DNA of 64,000 nucleotides, from the NCBI RefSeq assembly GCF_021491375.1, contig NZ_JAKEVY010000001.1, positions 496,001 through 560,000 of the forward strand, given 5' to 3'. This document shows, piece after piece, positions 1 to 8,943 of the stretch (positions are counted from its first letter, which is position 1; each line of letters opens with the position of its first letter). This DNA comes from Flavihumibacter fluminis. GTDB taxonomy: Bacteria; Bacteroidota; Bacteroidia; Chitinophagales; Chitinophagaceae. The notes below the pieces were generated by a model, which was not told the DNA's origin, ran no database searches, and saw nothing but the letters and a program-made list of their open reading frames with translations. Made by a program: the position numbers and the translations under genes.

Positions 1-95
1 GGATCCCCGGCATCCCGAAGGTCTACAAAGTTGGTTCCTTTCACAGTGCGACCATCTTTGATATCCAGGCAGGGAATGATACGTTTTGTCAGCAT
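1..95 (-). CDS. hisF: HisF, imidazole glycerol phosphate synthase cyclase subunit (5' part only)
   Basis: Only the first 31 codons lie in the window; the rest runs off the left edge. The translation begins [20 protein letters not shown], the HisF N-terminus with the catalytic Asp of the CLDIKDGR motif. HisF uses ammonia passed from HisH to turn PRFAR into imidazole glycerol phosphate and AICAR. It starts 1 nt after the hisA stop, so it belongs to the hisH-...-hisA-hisF tail of the operon. hisI/hisIE is probably further downstream, outside the window. Confidence 0.96.
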   Translation of the reverse strand, partial: MLTKRIIPCLDIKDGRTVKGTNFVDLRDAGD

Positions 96-96
96 G

Positions 97-828
97 TCAG
101 TTTCTTTTTTGTTCATTAAACCGGGTCAGTTCAGGCAGTGAGATCCGGTTCTCATAAATGGCTTTCCCTACAATGGCTCCGCTACATCCTATTGCTGCCA
201 GCGCCTCGAGGTCTTTCATATTGCTTACGCCTCCACTGGCGATCAGCTGCAACTCGGGATACACTGTAAGGATGGATGCATACAGGCTGGTAGCCGGACC
301 TTCCAATTTACCATCCTTACTCACATCGGTACAGAAAATCTGTTTTACCCCCTTTGACAGATAGTTTCCAATAAACTCACGGATAGGAATATCCGTAGTT
401 TCCAGCCATCCTGAAATGGCAATTTTTTCTTCCTTCACATCCGCGCCCAATAAAAACTTATCAGCTCCATAAGTATTTATCCATTGTACAAAAAGGGCTT
501 CCTGTTTTACAGCGAGACTCCCGATTGTTGCCAATGCAGCACCGGATTCAAAAACTATTTTCAGGTCCTCTTGTTTTTTAATACCACCGCCGAAATCAAC
601 TATCAAGCCTGTTTTTCCGGCCAGTTCTTCCAACACTTTCCAGTTTTTTACAGCGCCTGCCTTCGCACCATCCAGATCAACCAGGTGCAGTCTTTTTAAT
701 CCCGCATCCTCAAACTGTTTCGCCACTTCCAGCGGTCGTTCGTTGTAAATTGTTTTTTGCGCATAATCACCCTGGGTTAAACGAACACATTTTCCATCTA
801 TCAAATCTATTGCAGGAATTATTTCCAT
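97..828 (-). CDS. hisA: HisA, ProFAR isomerase
   Basis: A 243-residue (beta/alpha)8 enzyme of histidine synthesis that isomerises ProFAR to PRFAR, the substrate of HisH-HisF. The N-terminus [17 protein letters not shown] is diagnostic and holds catalytic Asp8; the phosphate-binding DFGGG and the CTDVSKDG motif are present. Length is normal. Its ATG overlaps the stop codon of the upstream acetyltransferase by 1 nt (TAATG), and hisF follows after 1 nt, so translation is probably coupled. It is the far end of a transcription unit that appears to begin at the trp leader. Confidence 0.97.
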   Translation of the reverse strand: MEIIPAIDLIDGKCVRLTQGDYAQKTIYNERPLEVAKQFEDAGLKRLHLVDLDGAKAGAVKNWKVLEELAGKTGLIVDFGGGIKKQEDLKIVFESGAALATIGSLAVKQEALFVQWINTYGADKFLLGADVKEEKIAISGWLETTDIPIREFIGNYLSKGVKQIFCTDVSKDGKLEGPATSLYASILTVYPELQLIASGGVSNMKDLEALAAIGCSGAIVGKAIYENRISLPELTRFNEQKRN

Positions 829-1259
829 TATCGCAGCACTTTTTTTATGATGATATAATCAATTCCATTTTTTTGCCATGCCTCCCCATCCTGACAAAAG
901 CCAAAACGGTTGTAAAAACCGAGAGCAGAAACCCGTGCGTTACACCAGATAACAGCATAGCCTTGTGATATTCCATAGTCTAGTACTTCCTGCAGCAACC
1001 GTGAACCATAACCCTTTCCCTGATAATCTGCCAGGGTAGCAAATTTCCGGAATTGCAGGGACCTGCCATATTTCAGACTGTTAAAAAGGGAGATAACGGA
1101 CACCAGTTTACCAGTTGCAAAAAGACCCCAATGAATAGCCTCTTCATCGCCTGCAACTTTTGCCAGTTCTGCAGCTTGCCCGGGATACATTACTTCCTGG
1201 CGGATCGGCAGTACTACTTCGAGAGGGACCGATTTAATTTCAAATTCAGGCTTCATCAT
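828..1259 (-). CDS. GNAT family N-acetyltransferase embedded in the his genes
   Basis: A 143-residue protein of the GNAT fold. The acetyl-CoA loop is visible as YQGKGYGSRLLQEVL in the middle, followed by the late-strand motif ALGFYNRFGF. The substrate cannot be told from sequence. It overlaps the upstream decarboxylase by 4 nt (ATGA) and the downstream hisA by 1 nt, so it is translated as part of the hisH-hisA block. Such small GNATs are often passengers in Bacteroidota operons, so a role in histidine synthesis should not be assumed. Confidence 0.85.
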   Translation of the reverse strand: MMKPEFEIKSVPLEVVLPIRQEVMYPGQAAELAKVAGDEEAIHWGLFATGKLVSVISLFNSLKYGRSLQFRKFATLADYQGKGYGSRLLQEVLDYGISQGYAVIWCNARVSALGFYNRFGFCQDGEAWQKNGIDYIIIKKVLR

Positions 1260-2686
1260 AATGGTGAAGCCTTTTTAAGATTACTTATTTTTTCAACTGC
1301 TTTTACAATTGCAGTTAGGGCGATATCAATATCTTTCGCAGTGGTTCTGTAGTTAACAAGTGCCGCACGAATACAGGACTCACCTTTATATACCGATGGC
1401 GTCATAAAAACCAGGCCATCCCGATTCAATTCATTTAATAATTCTGGAATAGTCAGGCCATTTGTTTTTTGGGGATCCGGCTGAAAGCAAACTGTATTCA
1501 ATCTAACTGGGGCGAGTAACCGAAAATAATCGGTCTCCAAAAGTCTGGAACCAAATTCATTGGCGAGTGTTATGCAATTTTCTACCAACTCCCGGTAACC
1601 GGCTTTACCATAAGCCATCAGACTGAACCAAACCGGCAGGGCTCTGAAGCGCCGGCTATTCTCCGGCACATAATTCAGGTAGGAAAATTGTTCCCATGGA
1701 TTTCCCAGGTAGGGCGCTGCCGAGTTCTGAAAACTCTGCACCTGGTAAACTGCATGCTCTTTCCGGGTAAAGATCATTGCGCTGTCATAGGGAACATTCA
1801 ACCATTTGTGAAAATCTACGGTGATACTATCCGCCAGTTTCCATCCGTTCAACAGGTGTGCATGCTTTTCGGAAAGTGCTGCAAACGCTCCAAAAGCAGC
1901 ATCAATATGAATCCAGCAATTACGGGTTTGTTTAAGTTGCGCAATTGCTGCCAGGTCATCAAAATCCACACTATTCACAGTACCACCGCTGGCAATCAGG
2001 ATGAAGGGCTGATTTGGATCTGCAGGCAGCTTTTCCAGTAAGGCCTGGACATCCATCGCTTCTCTATCTGGTAAAGTGGGAATGATTTCAATATTAGCGC
2101 TGCCCATACCCAACATCGCCAGTGCTTTCAGACTGCTGGAATGGGGAGCGGCTGAATAAACAGGGATGGATACCCGAAGTCCATCACGGGCTATATCCTG
2201 TCCCAGTTGTTGCCCGGCCCACTGCCTGGCCACAGCCAACCCAGTGAAATTAGCCATGGTAGCGCCGGTTACAAATGAACCCATAAAATTTTCCGGCAAA
2301 CCGAAGAGGTCAAGCAGTAACTTACCAGTTTGAATTTCCAATAAGGCGGAAGCATCTCCAATGCCGGTCGACAATTGAGCGTTCTGATCAAATACAGAAG
2401 TAAGCCAGTCGCCCAGTATGGCTGCGGGTGTTCCTCCTCCGGTAACAAAACCCCAATAACGGGGTCCCGAACTGGCAACGATATAAGGGTAAAAAAGATT
2501 TTTGAATTGAGCGAGTGTATTCAATGCACCAGAACCATTTTCAGGTAATGCAGGCCAGTTGAGAGCACCCGGATGGGAAGTAGTTGCCCGATCTGGAAGT
2601 TCTTTCAGATAGGCAGCTCCTGCATCTTTTGCAGCTTCCAGAATTTCAGCCAGCTGTTGCAGGTCTTCCTGAATGCTTACACTCAT
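1256..2686 (-). CDS. PLP-dependent group II (aromatic/acidic amino acid type) decarboxylase
   Basis: 476 residues of the pyridoxal-dependent decarboxylase group II family (AADC/GAD/HDC-like, fold type I). Seen directly are the cofactor region IHIDAAFGAFAAL with its Asp, and the Schiff-base lysine motif TVDFHKWLNVPYDS. The family decarboxylates aromatic L-amino acids, glutamate, histidine or aspartate; substrate cannot be assigned here. It is locked between hisH and the GNAT gene by ATGA overlaps at both ends, so it is co-translated with histidine genes downstream of the trp genes. There is no signal peptide; cytoplasmic. Confidence 0.85.
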   Translation of the reverse strand: MSVSIQEDLQQLAEILEAAKDAGAAYLKELPDRATTSHPGALNWPALPENGSGALNTLAQFKNLFYPYIVASSGPRYWGFVTGGGTPAAILGDWLTSVFDQNAQLSTGIGDASALLEIQTGKLLLDLFGLPENFMGSFVTGATMANFTGLAVARQWAGQQLGQDIARDGLRVSIPVYSAAPHSSSLKALAMLGMGSANIEIIPTLPDREAMDVQALLEKLPADPNQPFILIASGGTVNSVDFDDLAAIAQLKQTRNCWIHIDAAFGAFAALSEKHAHLLNGWKLADSITVDFHKWLNVPYDSAMIFTRKEHAVYQVQSFQNSAAPYLGNPWEQFSYLNYVPENSRRFRALPVWFSLMAYGKAGYRELVENCITLANEFGSRLLETDYFRLLAPVRLNTVCFQPDPQKTNGLTIPELLNELNRDGLVFMTPSVYKGESCIRAALVNYRTTAKDIDIALTAIVKAVEKISNLKKASPL

Positions 2687-3300
2687 ATCTTTTCGATAAA
2701 ATTTTTTAGGATTTGTTCTCCAACACCCGCCGATTTTTCGGGGTGAAACTGTACGCCATAAAAATTATTACGGTGCAGGGCAGAACTATACGGCTTGAGG
2801 TAATCTGTTGTGGCAATAGTATCCGGACCTATCGCTGCATAATAACCGTGTACAAAATAACAATAGCTGTTTTCCGGTACTCCCTCAAAGAGCGGGGTCC
2901 GCAGATCAGTAATCGTATTCCATCCCATCTGCGGAATTTTGTAGTTATGCTGTTCAGCTTCCGGAAGGCCTGCTTTTAAAGAATGAAAAGACTGAACATA
3001 TTCTTCAAAAATTCCCAGGCACACTGTATCGTTCTCTGCTGAATGCGTACACATTAATTGCATTCCCAGGCAGATACCCAGAACCGGTTGCTGCAATTCT
3101 TTGATCAGCTGATCCAGTTTGCGTTCGCGCAGGTATTGCATGGCCGTACTGGCTTCCCCTACTCCCGGAAAAATAATTTTATCAGCTTTCCGCAATACAT
3201 CCAAATCATCTGTAACGGTTGCAGTTGCACCAATTCTTTCAAGTGCATACAATACGCTCTGAATATTCCCTGCATTGTATTTTACGATGGCTATTTCCAT
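2683..3300 (-). CDS. hisH: HisH, imidazole glycerol phosphate synthase glutaminase subunit
   Basis: A 205-residue class I glutamine amidotransferase that hydrolyses glutamine and channels ammonia to HisF. The nucleophile is Cys77 in GICLGMQLM, and His186 and Glu188 in YGVQFHPEKS complete the triad. The N-terminus IVKYNAGNIQSV is typical of HisH and differs from TrpG. It starts 9 nt downstream of the trpA stop without an intervening terminator, which suggests it is read from the trp promoter. It overlaps the decarboxylase gene by 4 nt. Confidence 0.96.
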   Translation of the reverse strand: MEIAIVKYNAGNIQSVLYALERIGATATVTDDLDVLRKADKIIFPGVGEASTAMQYLRERKLDQLIKELQQPVLGICLGMQLMCTHSAENDTVCLGIFEEYVQSFHSLKAGLPEAEQHNYKIPQMGWNTITDLRTPLFEGVPENSYCYFVHGYYAAIGPDTIATTDYLKPYSSALHRNNFYGVQFHPEKSAGVGEQILKNFIEKI

Positions 3301-3309
3301 ACTTACTGA

Positions 3310-4077
3310 CTAAACAATTGTACTTAAAAATTCTTTGGTAGCAGTACCCACGTCTTTTGCTCCTTCCAATGCTTTGATATAGGCAGTGCCGATGATTGCA
3401 CCATTTGCATGTGCACAGGCGGCATCAAAACTTTCGCGGTCTTTAATACCAAATCCAACCAACACGGGATTTTTTAACTGGTAGGATTCCAGTCGCTGAA
3501 GATAATCCTGCACACTGTTCATTTGTTTGTTGGACCCGGTTGTTGAGGAAGAAGAAACAGCGTATAAAAAACCTGAACTTAGTTTATCCAGTTTTTTAAC
3601 CCTTTGTTCAGCAGTTTCCGGGGTAACCAGGAATATGAAGTCCAGGCCATACTTTCGAATAATGGCGCCATACTCTGTTTCAAATTCATATTCCGGCAAA
3701 TCAGGCAGAATTAACCCATCTACTCCTACTCTTGCGGCATCTGCGCAAAAACGTTCAAATCCATATTGCAGTACCGGATTCATATATCCCATCAGTATAA
3801 CGGGAACAGTTATGCGATCCCGAAATCCTTCCAGTTGTTCAAACAACCGCGCGATGGTCATTCCATTTTCAAGTGCTATTGCACTGCTTTGCTGAATAAC
3901 CGGACCATCAGCCAATGGATCACTATAGGGCATACCCAATTCAATCAGGTCCGCTCTATTCGCCTGTAAAGATTCCATTACTGGTAGCGTGCTGTTGAGC
4001 TCAGGATACCCTGCAGTGCAGTACACATTTAATACCCGTTTATGCTTCTGTTGAAATAATGTTTGAATTCTGCTCAT
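3310..4077 (-). CDS. trpA: TrpA, tryptophan synthase alpha chain
   Basis: 255 residues, slightly shorter than enterobacterial TrpA (about 268). It cleaves indole-3-glycerol phosphate and passes indole to TrpB. Catalytic Glu46 and Asp57 lie in the LIELGMPYSDPLADG motif, and the phosphate-binding GFGIKDRESF is near the C-terminus. It follows a GNAT gene that separates it from trpB by 10 nt on the trpA side. It is the last trp gene, with hisH 9 nt downstream. Confidence 0.97.
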   Translation of the reverse strand: MSRIQTLFQQKHKRVLNVYCTAGYPELNSTLPVMESLQANRADLIELGMPYSDPLADGPVIQQSSAIALENGMTIARLFEQLEGFRDRITVPVILMGYMNPVLQYGFERFCADAARVGVDGLILPDLPEYEFETEYGAIIRKYGLDFIFLVTPETAEQRVKKLDKLSSGFLYAVSSSSTTGSNKQMNSVQDYLQRLESYQLKNPVLVGFGIKDRESFDAACAHANGAIIGTAYIKALEGAKDVGTATKEFLSTIV

Positions 4078-4087
4078 ATCAATAATC

Positions 4088-4558
4088 TTAACTCGTCAGT
4101 ATTTTTTCCATTTTTATATCAGATCTCTTGTAAATCGAATTACCTACCGGTATTTGCTCAAATCCGAATTTCCTGTACAGATGAATGGCTGCCCCCAATT
4201 TGGAATGAGAATATAACTGCAACTTGTTGGCACCCTTTTCTTTTGCTGTTGCGATGGCATGCTGAACCAGCAAATGTCCTGTATGACGGCCCTGAAAGGC
4301 TGTATCCACCGCCATTTTGGACAATTCAAAACAGTCCTCAGCGGATTTGATCAGGGCATAACAACCAATTACCTGGTCATTTAACAAAGCGAAATATATA
4401 AAACCGCCTTTATCCAGGTAATAGGTACGAGGATTACTCAGCATTTCTTCATCCACCGGCTCTACTTCAAAATAGGTTTCCAGCCAGGCTTTATTCAGAC
4501 GTTTAAAATCCGGCGCCCGGCGATCTTCAAATGGTTCTATCCTTATCAATTCTTCCAT
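4088..4558 (-). CDS. GNAT family N-acetyltransferase between trpB and trpA
   Basis: 156 residues. The GNAT acetyl-CoA motif appears as FQGRHTGHLLVQHAIATAKE, followed by AIHLYRKFGFEQIP. It resembles small YbbY/MarR-associated GNATs, but I cannot name a substrate. The start overlaps the trpB stop (TGATG), so it is probably translationally coupled. It separates two genes whose products form one alpha2beta2 complex, which is unusual but tolerated. Confidence 0.85.
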   Translation of the reverse strand: MEELIRIEPFEDRRAPDFKRLNKAWLETYFEVEPVDEEMLSNPRTYYLDKGGFIYFALLNDQVIGCYALIKSAEDCFELSKMAVDTAFQGRHTGHLLVQHAIATAKEKGANKLQLYSHSKLGAAIHLYRKFGFEQIPVGNSIYKRSDIKMEKILTS

Positions 4559-5760
4559 CAGATGCCCATCATTTCCATTTGTTTCATATAAGTGGCAAGG
4601 TCTTTATCACCTCGGCCACTCAGGCAAATCACTACCTGGTCGGTTGCTTTTAAGGACAACTGAGACAGTGCGGAAAAAGCGTGTGCGGTTTCCAAAGCAG
4701 GAATAATTCCCTCCGTTCTGGCCACATCAAAGGCAGCCCGCAGCGCATCTTCATCCGTTACTGCCAGGAACTGTCCTCTTCCACTATCAAATAAATTGGC
4801 ATGTAAGGGACCGATTCCCGGGTAATCGAGTCCGGCAGATATACTATGCGGCTCCACCACCTGACCATCTTCCGTTTGCATCACCAGGCTCTTGCTTCCA
4901 TGCAATACCCCTGGTTTGCCCAGCGCAGTAGTTGCAGCAGAGAGGCCACTATTCACACCATGACCAGCAGCTTCCACCGCTACCAGTTGAACTGATAATT
5001 CATCCAGGAAATGATAAAAGGCGCCTGCTGCATTGCTGCCGCCACCTACACAGGCGATAACATGTGTGGGCAGCTCGGAGCCGGTTTTTTCTTTCAGTTG
5101 CCAGCGGGTCTCTTCACTGATTACACTCTGAAATCTGGCCACCATATCGGGATAAGGATGTGGCCCCACCACACTTCCTATAATGTAATGTGTATCGGAA
5201 GGGTTGTTAATCCAGTCGCGGATTGCCTCATTGGTAGCGTCTTTAAGGGTTTTACTTCCACTGGTAGCAGCCACTACTTTTGCACCTAACATTCGCATGC
5301 GGGCAACATTTGGCGCCTGCCTTTCGATATCCTTTTCTCCCATATAAACAATACATTCCACCCCTTTCAATGCACAGACAGTTGCTGTTGCCACGCCGTG
5401 CTGGCCGGCACCTGTTTCCGCAATGATCCTGTTTTTGCCCAGCTTTTGCGCTAGCAGGATCTGACCAATGGTATTGTTGATCTTGTGTGCCCCAGTGTGA
5501 CAGAGATCTTCCCGTTTCAGGTAGATATTGGTACCATAGGCAGCACTTAATCGCTTCGCAAAATAAAGTGGCGTTGGCCTTCCAACATAATCGCGCAAAA
5601 GATCCCTGAACTCCAACTGGAAGGATGGCTCCTGCATGATTTCCAGGTAACGCGACTGTAACTCTTCCACATTCGGATGCAACATCTCTGGAATATAAGC
5701 ACCACCAAATCGTCCATAGTAGCCATGCACATCTGGCTGTTGATAGGTTTGCATATTCAT
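4558..5760 (-). CDS. trpB: TrpB, tryptophan synthase beta chain
   Basis: 400 residues, normal for TrpB1. It is PLP-dependent and condenses indole with serine to make tryptophan. Lys93 in [10 protein letters not shown] is the Schiff-base lysine; the glycine-rich phosphate loop [10 protein letters not shown] and the C-terminal CLSGRGDKD are present. It lies 7 nt after trpF. The alternative start at Met3 cannot be excluded. Confidence 0.97.
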   Translation of the reverse strand: MNMQTYQQPDVHGYYGRFGGAYIPEMLHPNVEELQSRYLEIMQEPSFQLEFRDLLRDYVGRPTPLYFAKRLSAAYGTNIYLKREDLCHTGAHKINNTIGQILLAQKLGKNRIIAETGAGQHGVATATVCALKGVECIVYMGEKDIERQAPNVARMRMLGAKVVAATSGSKTLKDATNEAIRDWINNPSDTHYIIGSVVGPHPYPDMVARFQSVISEETRWQLKEKTGSELPTHVIACVGGGSNAAGAFYHFLDELSVQLVAVEAAGHGVNSGLSAATTALGKPGVLHGSKSLVMQTEDGQVVEPHSISAGLDYPGIGPLHANLFDSGRGQFLAVTDEDALRAAFDVARTEGIIPALETAHAFSALSQLSLKATDQVVICLSGRGDKDLATYMKQMEMMGI

Positions 5761-5767
5761 TTTCGTA

Positions 5768-6403
5768 TTAGTCGTTCAATTGTTTGATAAATTTTTGGAC
5801 CAGTTTCAAGTCTTTCACACCGGGACTTGTTTCAAACCTGCTATTAATATCCACAGCAAAAAGCGCTTTGGCTTCTGGTTGCGTTGAAAATTCTTTCAGT
5901 GCCCCCACATCATCCGGTTCAATTCCGCCACTCAGAAAATAGGGCTTTCCGATCTGTTGTGATTTCAGCATGCTCCAGTCGAATTTCTTCCCTGTACCCC
6001 CATAGCCCACGCCCATTGTATCAAAAAGAAACATATCACATACATCCAGGTAGGGTTTGATCATCCATTCGATGCTGTCGTTTTCACTGAGGCGGAATGC
6101 TTTAACCACCGAAACATAATCTGCTATTTTTTCGCAGTACTTCGGCGATTCATCCCCGTGCAATTGCACCATATGAAGCCGGCATTCATCCACCATCTGA
6201 ATCACTTCATCCACACCCGAATTCACAAACACACCCACCTTGTTGATCTTTTTTTCTTTTTTCAGCTCATTTGTCGTCAGGTACCGGAGCACATATCGGG
6301 GGCTCCTTGGATAAAAAATAAAACCAGCGAATGTAGCCCCCAGTTCCTCCAGTTGATCTACCTGTTGTAACTGGGTCATACCACAAACCTTTACTCTCAT
6401 CAT
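5768..6403 (-). CDS. trpF: TrpF, phosphoribosylanthranilate isomerase
   Basis: 211 residues, a (beta/alpha)8 enzyme that isomerises PRA to CdRP. The N-terminal KVCGMT motif holds general base Cys7, and the general acid Asp128 is in [19 protein letters not shown]. The protein is monofunctional, not fused to trpC. Met1 and Met2 are both possible starts. It is 78 nt downstream of trpC, the largest gap between trp structural genes; the gap has a weak hairpin (6453-6479) without a T tract. Confidence 0.96.
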   Translation of the reverse strand: MMRVKVCGMTQLQQVDQLEELGATFAGFIFYPRSPRYVLRYLTTNELKKEKKINKVGVFVNSGVDEVIQMVDECRLHMVQLHGDESPKYCEKIADYVSVVKAFRLSENDSIEWMIKPYLDVCDMFLFDTMGVGYGGTGKKFDWSMLKSQQIGKPYFLSGGIEPDDVGALKEFSTQPEAKALFAVDINSRFETSPGVKDLKLVQKFIKQLND

Positions 6404-6481
6404 GCAATTTCTTTTTTAAGTGTTAAGTTTTGTTCAATTGACATGCTAGTATGTAATCTCGGAAGTATCAGTCCCGAGAGA

Positions 6482-7276
6482 TTAACCAAGTTTATTTGAT
6501 TTTAACTCCTGAATAAATAGTTCAAATGCTTTTGCAGGATCGGCAGCTTTCATAAACTGCTCGCCAATCAAAAATCCATCGAACCCGTTTTCCCTGAACA
6601 ATTGAATAGTGGCAATTTTATCAATTCCGCTTTCTGCCACTTTAATAGCATGCGGAGGCAGTTTGGATGCCATCTCCAGACTTTTTTCAATATTCACTTC
6701 AAAGGTTTTCAGGTTTCGGTTATTGATCCCGATGATAGGCGTAAACTCATTCACATGTCCCAGTTCTTCCTCATCGTGTAATTCCAATAACACACTCAAT
6801 TGCATTTCAGCAGCGAGCATGGCCAGTTTCCTTGTTTCTTCAGGTGTCAGGCATGCTGCAATGAGCAGGATAACATCCGCACCTATCGCCCTGGCTTCAT
6901 AAATCTGGTATGGATCAATTATAAAATCCTTTCTGAGCAGGGGAATGTTCAGGGAACGGGCGTCCATCAGATCCTGGGAAGAACCTCCAAAAAATTCCTC
7001 ATCGGTTAAAATGGAGATAGCTGATGCGCCTAATCTGGCATAAGCTGCTGTAACTTCCCACAGATCCGCAGTTCCATTGATGATGCCTTTGGAGGGTGAC
7101 TTCCGCTTGAATTCAGCAATGATGCCGGTTTTGGAAGGATCTTTTAAAAATTCGGCAAGCGAAAAAGTTGTTCTGTGAAAATGCTCTTTTCTTTCGAGTA
7201 AATCCAGCGGTTGCCTGCTCTTACGCTCCTCTACTTCCTTTCGTTTGGCAGCTACTATAGTATCAAGAATATTCAT
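6482..7276 (-). CDS. trpC: TrpC, indole-3-glycerol phosphate synthase
   Basis: 264 residues. It closes the indole ring from CdRP with loss of CO2. The hallmark IIAEFKRKSPSKG (Glu55, Lys57, Ser60-Pro-Ser) is present, as are LLRKDFIIDPYQ, GINNRNL and VAESGI, all active-site strands of the barrel. It starts 3 nt downstream of the trpD stop and is monofunctional. Confidence 0.97.
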   Translation of the reverse strand: MNILDTIVAAKRKEVEERKSRQPLDLLERKEHFHRTTFSLAEFLKDPSKTGIIAEFKRKSPSKGIINGTADLWEVTAAYARLGASAISILTDEEFFGGSSQDLMDARSLNIPLLRKDFIIDPYQIYEARAIGADVILLIAACLTPEETRKLAMLAAEMQLSVLLELHDEEELGHVNEFTPIIGINNRNLKTFEVNIEKSLEMASKLPPHAIKVAESGIDKIATIQLFRENGFDGFLIGEQFMKAADPAKAFELFIQELKSNKLG

Positions 7277-7279
7277 GCC

Positions 7280-8272
7280 TTATTGAAGTTCAACTAGTTT
7301 TTTAAGTGTGTTTCTGGCTTTCCCACTTTCCAGGCTTTCAACGGCCGCATGGTAAGCATCTTCATAGGTCTTGTAATTGCCAGTACTTTTCAGCGCCATG
7401 GCGGCATTCGCCAATACTACGGCATTCTGTGCCCAACTACCTTTTCCATCCAGTATTTTCAGGAAAATTTTAGCTGCTTCCTCCACAGAATTGCCTCCGT
7501 AAATATCGGAAGGCTGGACCATTCTTTTACCCATTTGTTCAGGAGTAAGCAGTTGTTCTCCTTCATTGGTAATCACTTTGGCATCCGATGTAAGGGAAAT
7601 TTCATCGTACCCATCGAGGCTGTGAATAATGGTAAAGGCGCCCCCGGTCTGCTGCAATAAATAATTATAGACCCTCGCCATTTCAAGGCTATAAACTCCC
7701 ACTACCTGGCAGGAAGGGGTGGCCGGATTTACCATCGGTCCTAACATATTGAAAAAGGTACGCATCCCAAGGTTTTTCCGGATGGGCGCTACTACTTTCA
7801 GCGCCGGATGAAACATGGGAGCATGTAAAAAACATATATTGGTTTCCGCTACTTCTTTTTTAAGGGCTGCCGGATCGTTTTTAAAGCGATAACCCAACTG
7901 TTCCATCACATTGGAAGCACCACTGATTGAAGAGGCGCCGTAGTTTCCATGTTTAGCTACCTTCTGACCAGCACCTGCCACTATAAAACAGGCAAGAGTT
8001 GAAATATTGAAGGTATTCTTGCCATCGCCACCGGTGCCAACAATATCAACCAGGTTATCTGCTTCCAGCCGAACCGGAACGCAAAGTTCCAGCAAGGCAT
8101 CGCGGAAACCCTGCAACTCTTCAATAGTTACACTTCGCATAAGGTAGACCGTCATGAATGAAGTGATTTCATGCTCATTGTACAATCCCTTACCAATGTT
8201 CAGCAACACGTCCTTTGCCATCGCCCGGGTCAGCGACTTGTGTTCAAATAAAAACTGTAGTATCTTTTTCAT
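7280..8272 (-). CDS. trpD: TrpD, anthranilate phosphoribosyltransferase
   Basis: 330 residues. It transfers phosphoribose from PRPP to anthranilate. The PRPP-binding loop VGTGGDGKNTFNIST at residues 78-92 and KHGNYGASSISGASNVME are visible. It is separate from trpG, unlike the E. coli TrpGD fusion. It follows trpG after a 59-nt gap that is almost entirely a heptamer tandem repeat. Confidence 0.97.
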   Translation of the reverse strand: MKKILQFLFEHKSLTRAMAKDVLLNIGKGLYNEHEITSFMTVYLMRSVTIEELQGFRDALLELCVPVRLEADNLVDIVGTGGDGKNTFNISTLACFIVAGAGQKVAKHGNYGASSISGASNVMEQLGYRFKNDPAALKKEVAETNICFLHAPMFHPALKVVAPIRKNLGMRTFFNMLGPMVNPATPSCQVVGVYSLEMARVYNYLLQQTGGAFTIIHSLDGYDEISLTSDAKVITNEGEQLLTPEQMGKRMVQPSDIYGGNSVEEAAKIFLKILDGKGSWAQNAVVLANAAMALKSTGNYKTYEDAYHAAVESLESGKARNTLKKLVELQ

Positions 8273-8285
8273 TGTCTATTTTTTT

Positions 8286-8334
8286 CGTCTCAGATCTCAC
8301 GTCTCACGTCTCACGTCTGACGTCTGACGTCTCA
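8286..8334 (-). repeat. Seven-copy 7-bp tandem repeat starting at the trpG stop codon
   Basis: On the coding strand of trpG the units read TGAGACG TCAGACG TCAGACG TGAGACG and so on, seven heptamers with consensus TSAGACG. The TGA of the first unit is the trpG stop codon (complement at 8332-8334). An A-rich tract follows, then the trpD start. A related array in the same register sits at the stop codon of the permease gene ending at 23652. Confidence 0.9.
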
Positions 8335-8913
8335 CATCTTCAGCCAATTCCTCAGCATCTTCTCTCCATCCGGAGTCAACACACTTTCGGGATGAAACTG
8401 CACCCCTTGTACATCATAGCTTTTATGCCGTAGTCCCATTATCTGTCCAGATTTATCCAATGCTGTAATTTCGAGGCAATCCGGCAGTTCTTTATCATCC
8501 ACCACCCAGGAATGATACCTGCCCACTTCCAGAGTTTCCGGAAGGCCGGCAAATACATCTCCTTCTTTTTTCTGCCGATTTTTCACCTGGTGAATTGGTG
8601 TTGCTATTCCATGATATACTTCTGCCAGGTTAACCAGTTTGGCACCAAAAGCTTCACCAATTGCCTGGTGCCCCAGGCATACACCCAGGATGGACTTGGT
8701 TGCTGCGTACTGCTTTATGAGGGGCAACAAACTTCCTGCTTCAGATGGAATACCCGGACCAGGAGACAGAATAATCTTATCATAGTCGGCTGCCTTTTCC
8801 AGTGGCAGTTGGTCGTTGCGCACAACATCTACTTTCTCTCCGGTAATTTTTTCAACCAGGTGAACCAGGTTATAAGTGAAGGAGTCGTAATTATCAAAAA
8901 CTAAAATCTTCAT
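8332..8913 (-). CDS. trpG: TrpG, anthranilate synthase glutamine amidotransferase subunit
   Basis: 193 residues. A class I glutaminase that supplies ammonia to TrpE. Nucleophile Cys79 lies in GVCLGHQAIGEAFG and His174/Glu176 in VQFHPESVLTP; the N-terminus LVFDNYDSFTYNLVH is typical of TrpG/PabA. It lies 30 nt after trpE. Its last two codons and stop (AAG ATG TGA) merge into the heptamer array, so the C-terminal end may have been altered by the repeat. Confidence 0.96.
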   Translation of the reverse strand: MKILVFDNYDSFTYNLVHLVEKITGEKVDVVRNDQLPLEKAADYDKIILSPGPGIPSEAGSLLPLIKQYAATKSILGVCLGHQAIGEAFGAKLVNLAEVYHGIATPIHQVKNRQKKEGDVFAGLPETLEVGRYHSWVVDDKELPDCLEITALDKSGQIMGLRHKSYDVQGVQFHPESVLTPDGEKMLRNWLKM

Positions 8914-8943
8914 AATGGTTTCGTACTTATTCTTTCAATGCCG

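Noticed and set aside
1-6. Window starts with a BamHI site GGATCC, possibly a cloning junction.
   Set aside because: The six bases are inside the hisF reading frame and encode the expected GDP-type residues; a chance site is sufficient explanation.
6453-6479. Hairpin TCTCGG-N11-CCGAGA in the trpC-trpF gap as a terminator.
   Set aside because: Only 6 bp and no T tract follows; it is more likely neutral or a weak processing site.
8286-8334. GAG triplets every 7 nt in the trp mRNA resemble a TRAP binding site.
   Set aside because: TRAP sites need (G/U)AG spaced by 2-3 nt, here it is 4 nt with CAG interspersed. The same array occurs outside the trp operon, and TRAP is not expected in Bacteroidota; a leader-peptide attenuator already controls this operon.
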